DNA of 23,689 nucleotides from Bacteroidales bacterium. GTDB taxonomy: Bacteria > Bacteroidota > Bacteroidia > Bacteroidales > Bacteroidaceae. The notes under the pieces were generated by a model, which saw only the letters and a program-made list of their open reading frames with translations, had not been told where the DNA came from and made no database searches. Every line of letters begins with the position of its first letter. The stretch's first letter is position 1. This document shows positions 20,836-23,689 of this stretch, in pieces. The translations under genes were made by a program, and so were the position numbers. The stretch is taken from NCBI GenBank assembly GCA_004557185.1, contig SFEP01000038.1:1-23689 (forward strand), written 5' to 3'.

Positions 20836-22011
20836 ATGAGCAAGATACAAGTCATGAGCGACGGCACGCTGCAAGTGCCCGCACACGTTGAAGTTCCCTT
20901 TGTAACCGGCGACGGCATAGGCCACGAGGTGACGCCTGCCATGCGGAAGGTAGTGGACCAGGCCGTGCAGCAAGCCTACGGCGGTGAGCGCCGCATTGTG
21001 TGGCAGGAGCAACTGGCCGGCCAGCGCGCCTTCGACGAACTCGGCACTTGGCTGCCCGAGGACACGGTGAAAGCCTTTGCAGACTGCGGCGTGGGCATCA
21101 AAGGTCCGCTCACCACACCCGTGGGCGGCGGCATACGTTCGCTCAACGTAGCCCTGCGTCAGGGGCTCGACCTCTACGTTTGCCTGCGACCCGTGCGGTG
21201 GTTCAAGGGCGTAGCCTCGCCCGTGCTGCACCCCGAAAAGGTGGACATGGTGATATTCCGCGAAAACACGGAGGACATCTACGCGGGCATTGAGTGGCCC
21301 TCAGGCTCACCCGAGGCGCAGCGCCTCTTTGCCTTCCTGCATGAGGAACTGGGCGTGGGCAAGGTTCGTTTCCCCCAGACCTCGGCCTACGGCATCAAAC
21401 CCGTGTCGAGCGAGGGAAGCAAACGACTGGTACGCGCCGCCTGCCGCTACGCCGTAGCTCAACGCTCGGGCCACGTGACGCTGGTGCACAAGGGCAACAT
21501 CATGAAATTCACCGAAGGCGGTTTCAAAAACTGGGGCTACGAGGTGGCCAAAGAGGAGTTTGACGGCCAAGTGCGCATGGACGACTGCATAGCCGATGCC
21601 TTCCTGCAAAACGCCCTGCTCTACCCCGACCGCTACGACGTCATTGCCACCCTCAACCTCAACGGCGACTACATCTCCGACATGCTGGCGGCTCAGGTGG
21701 GCGGCATCGGCATTGCCCCTGGCGCCAACATCAACTACGAGGCCGGCCGCGCCCTCTTCGAGGCTACCCACGGCACCGCGCCCGACATTGCAGGCCACGA
21801 CAAGGCCAACCCCTGCTCCATTCTGCTCTCGGCCGTCATGCTGCTCGAACACCTGGGCTGGAACGAGGCCGCCACCCTCATCACGCAGGCCATGGAGCAC
21901 ACCTTCGCCGCGCAGAAGGCCACGGCCGACCTGGCCAGCCTCATGCCGCACGGAAAGGCGCTCGGCACCAAGGCCTTTGCCGACACGCTGTGCGAGGAAA
22001 TCGTGCGCTGA
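20836..22011 (+). CDS. icd: Isocitrate dehydrogenase, E. coli-like fold, predicted NAD-dependent
   Basis: 391 residues, slightly shorter than E. coli Icd (416). It decarboxylates isocitrate to 2-oxoglutarate. GPLTTPVGGGIRSLNVALRQ contains the substrate serine S102 (E. coli S113), and FRENTEDIYAGIEW, HKGNIMKFTEGGF and NGDYISDMLAAQVGG are conserved active-site blocks. Coenzyme residues differ from E. coli. K344/Y345 are replaced by D317/I318 (HGTAPDIAG), V351 by A324, R395 by S368 and Y391 by A364. D/I/A/S at those places are the NAD-type residues known from engineering of E. coli IDH, so NADH is the predicted product. It follows aconitase by 104 bp in the same operon. No IDH kinase gene is present. 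Confidence 0.94.
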   Translation: MSKIQVMSDGTLQVPAHVEVPFVTGDGIGHEVTPAMRKVVDQAVQQAYGGERRIVWQEQLAGQRAFDELGTWLPEDTVKAFADCGVGIKGPLTTPVGGGIRSLNVALRQGLDLYVCLRPVRWFKGVASPVLHPEKVDMVIFRENTEDIYAGIEWPSGSPEAQRLFAFLHEELGVGKVRFPQTSAYGIKPVSSEGSKRLVRAACRYAVAQRSGHVTLVHKGNIMKFTEGGFKNWGYEVAKEEFDGQVRMDDCIADAFLQNALLYPDRYDVIATLNLNGDYISDMLAAQVGGIGIAPGANINYEAGRALFEATHGTAPDIAGHDKANPCSILLSAVMLLEHLGWNEAATLITQAMEHTFAAQKATADLASLMPHGKALGTKAFADTLCEEIVR

Positions 22012-22080
22012 ACGGCAGGCACAGGGCCACACGCCATCCCCTCCCCTTTTTGACTTTCACCTCATAAGCAACGACACATC

Positions 22081-23433
22081 ATGACTGACAAGACTGAATA
22101 CCTTATCTACAAACTCTCCGACCAGATGAAGGGCTGCATCAAGATTGACGCAGACCTGTTCCGCAAAATGGACGTGAAGCGCGGCTTGCGCAACGAAGAC
22201 GGCACAGGTGTGCTGGTGGGACTGACCAACATTGGTAACGTAGTGGGCTACGAACGCGTGGCCGACGGGTCGCTGCTGCCCATCGAGGGCAAACTCTACT
22301 TCCGCGGCTACGAGATAGCCGAGATTGTCAACGCCGTGCTGGCCGAAAAGCGCTGCGGCTTCGAGGAAGTGGCCTACCTGCTGCTCTCAGGCAGTCTGCC
22401 CGACGCCGAGGAGTTGGAGCAGTTCCGCAGTCTGCTGGTGCGAAACATGCCCCTCATGCCCAAGACCACGCTCAACATTGTGGAGCTGGAGGGCAATGAC
22501 ATCATGAACATTCTGGCACGCAGCGTGCTCGAGCTCTACACCTACGACGCCACGCCCGACGACATTTCGCGCGACAACCTCATGCGGCAGAGCGTGGAAC
22601 TGACGGCCAAGTTCCCCACCATCATTGCCTACGCCTACAACATGCTGCGCCACAAGTCGCTGGGACGCTCGCTGCACATACGCCACCCCAAGGAGGAGTA
22701 TTCGCTGGCCGAAAACTTCCTCTATATGCTCCTCGGCACGCACTACACGCCGCTCGACGTGCAGACCCTCGACCTGCTGCTCATTCTGCAGGCCGAACAC
22801 GGCGGCGGTAACAACTCCACCTTCACCGTGCGCGTTACCTCGAGCACCTGCACCGACACTTACTCCTCCATTGCCGCAGGCATCGGTTCGCTCAAAGGGC
22901 CCAAGCACGGCGGCGCCAACATTCGTGTGCACAAAATGTTCCAGCACCTGAAGCAGAAAATTAGCCACTGGGACGACGAGGAGGAAATCTACCACTACCT
23001 GTGCCGCATCGTGAAGAAGGAGGCCTACGATGGCACGGGCCTCATCTACGGCATAGGCCACGCCGTGTACACCCTCTCCGACCCACGCGCGGTACTGCTC
23101 AAGCAGATGGCTCGCAAACTGGCCGAGGAGAAGGGCCGTCTGGAAGAGTTCGAGTTCATCGAACGCATCGAGCGCCTGGCCATACAGGCCGTGTATGCTG
23201 TAAAAGGCGAGGGCAAGAAACTCTGCGCCAACGTCGACTTCTACTCAGGCTTCGTGTACGACCTCATCGGTCTGCCCATCGAAATCTACACGCCGCTCTT
23301 CGCAATGGCCCGCATCGTGGGCTGGTGCGCTCACCGCAACGAGGAACTCTGCTTCAACGGCCGCCGCATCATACGCCCCGCCTACCGCTGCGTGGCCGAA
23401 CCCCGTCCCTACGTGCCAGTCAAAGAACGGTAA
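22081..23433 (+). CDS. gltA: Citrate synthase
   Basis: 450 residues. It condenses acetyl-CoA and oxaloacetate to citrate, the entry to the oxidative branch completed by the two upstream enzymes. Catalytic residues are visible: H276 (KGPKHGGAN), H327 (GIGHAVY) and D386 (NVDFYSG), with H240 in AEHGGGNNST. It is longer than E. coli GltA (427) because of an N-terminal segment of about 40 residues before the common GLTNIGNVVGYE block. I see no NADH-allosteric signature that I can judge by eye. A 2-methylcitrate synthase role is possible in principle, but the aconitase-icd context argues for citrate. It is the last gene of the operon, 69 bp after icd, and is followed by a strong hairpin. Confidence 0.93.
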   Translation: MTDKTEYLIYKLSDQMKGCIKIDADLFRKMDVKRGLRNEDGTGVLVGLTNIGNVVGYERVADGSLLPIEGKLYFRGYEIAEIVNAVLAEKRCGFEEVAYLLLSGSLPDAEELEQFRSLLVRNMPLMPKTTLNIVELEGNDIMNILARSVLELYTYDATPDDISRDNLMRQSVELTAKFPTIIAYAYNMLRHKSLGRSLHIRHPKEEYSLAENFLYMLLGTHYTPLDVQTLDLLLILQAEHGGGNNSTFTVRVTSSTCTDTYSSIAAGIGSLKGPKHGGANIRVHKMFQHLKQKISHWDDEEEIYHYLCRIVKKEAYDGTGLIYGIGHAVYTLSDPRAVLLKQMARKLAEEKGRLEEFEFIERIERLAIQAVYAVKGEGKKLCANVDFYSGFVYDLIGLPIEIYTPLFAMARIVGWCAHRNEELCFNGRRIIRPAYRCVAEPRPYVPVKER

Positions 23434-23467
23434 ACACCCGCCGCATCATACGCCTCCACACAACACC

Positions 23468-23510
23468 CCACGCCCGCCGTCCTTGCCATGTGCAGGGGCG
23501 GCGGGCGTGG
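23468..23510 (+). terminator. GC-rich hairpin after the citrate synthase gene
   Basis: CCACGCCCGCCG (23468-23479) pairs perfectly with CGGCGGGCGTGG (23499-23510) across a 19-base loop, 34 bases past the stop. The following bases (CTTGTGTATG) are not a clear U-tract, so termination may be imperfect or rely on Rho, but the position fits the end of the TCA operon. Confidence 0.65.
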
Positions 23511-23655
23511 CTTGTGTATGCGCACGATGGAAAGGAGGTGTGACATAGGGGTTTCCCGTTCTCAGAAGGCACTTGCGCAATACGATTACGGGCAGGGAAA
23601 ACGCACGAAATTTAATCATCATTTTCTTTGTTATTTTCATTGATTTTCAATGTGA

Positions 23656-23663
23656 TAAATTTG
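23656..23663 (+). promoter_or_regulatory. Candidate -7 promoter element for a gene beyond the window
   Basis: TAAATTTG matches TAnnTTTG in an AT-rich stretch at the right edge. A TTTG box at 23627-23630 is 25 bp upstream, slightly farther than preferred. The sharp fall in GC after about 23600 suggests the leader of another rightward gene. Confidence 0.35.
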
Positions 23664-23689
23664 TTTATCTCATTGATTATTAGTAACTT

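Overview
The window looks like a chromosomal segment of a GC-rich member of the Bacteroidales, most likely Prevotellaceae-like. The evidence is the set of Bacteroidetes-type proteins (a CtpA-like S41 protease next to dCMP deaminase and an M3 peptidase, a mitochondrial-like aconitase/isocitrate dehydrogenase/citrate synthase set, a BioF2-like GNAT beside a FdtA-like cupin), starts without Shine-Dalgarno sequences, and promoter candidates of the TAnnTTTG (-7) type. The species cannot be named from sequence alone. I see no tRNA, rRNA, transposase, phage gene or CRISPR array.

Layout. Everything from 18063 down to 248 is transcribed leftward; everything from about 18365 to 23433 is transcribed rightward. 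From right to left on the minus strand: queD-queE (18063-17106); an unusually structured 780-bp gap; gyrA plus a secreted TPR protein (16323-12350); a second, related secreted TPR protein (12157-10919); a housekeeping run of M3 peptidase, dCMP deaminase, S41 protease and 5-formyl-THF cyclo-ligase (10839-5849); and a six-gene surface-sugar operon (5650-248) that ends at a clear intrinsic terminator (199-228). The sugar operon has a FdtA-like ketoisomerase, a GNAT, a DegT-type aminotransferase and three glycosyltransferases. Together they could make a dTDP-3-acylamino-3,6-dideoxyhexose and assemble it into a glycan.

The rightward operon, aconitase - isocitrate dehydrogenase - citrate synthase, is the complete route from oxaloacetate and acetyl-CoA to 2-oxoglutarate. 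It has the best promoter in the window (TTTG, 19 bp, TACCTTTG) and a strong hairpin after the last gene. The isocitrate dehydrogenase has the E. coli-type fold sequence but carries residues diagnostic of NAD rather than NADP use.

The most unusual element is non-coding. Between queE and gyrA lie six head-to-tail copies of a 22-bp near-palindrome (16725-16856). Read as minus-strand RNA, the direction of queE and gyrA, every copy keeps a fully paired 10-bp arm because each arm difference turns a Watson-Crick pair into G-U. Read as plus-strand RNA, the same changes are A-C mismatches. The array sits next to a 9-bp hairpin, an 18-bp perfect inverted repeat and a plus-oriented terminator-like hairpin. 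A second unexplained pattern is a CTCCTTAT...TATATA motif that recurs several times, always in the same orientation on the plus strand.
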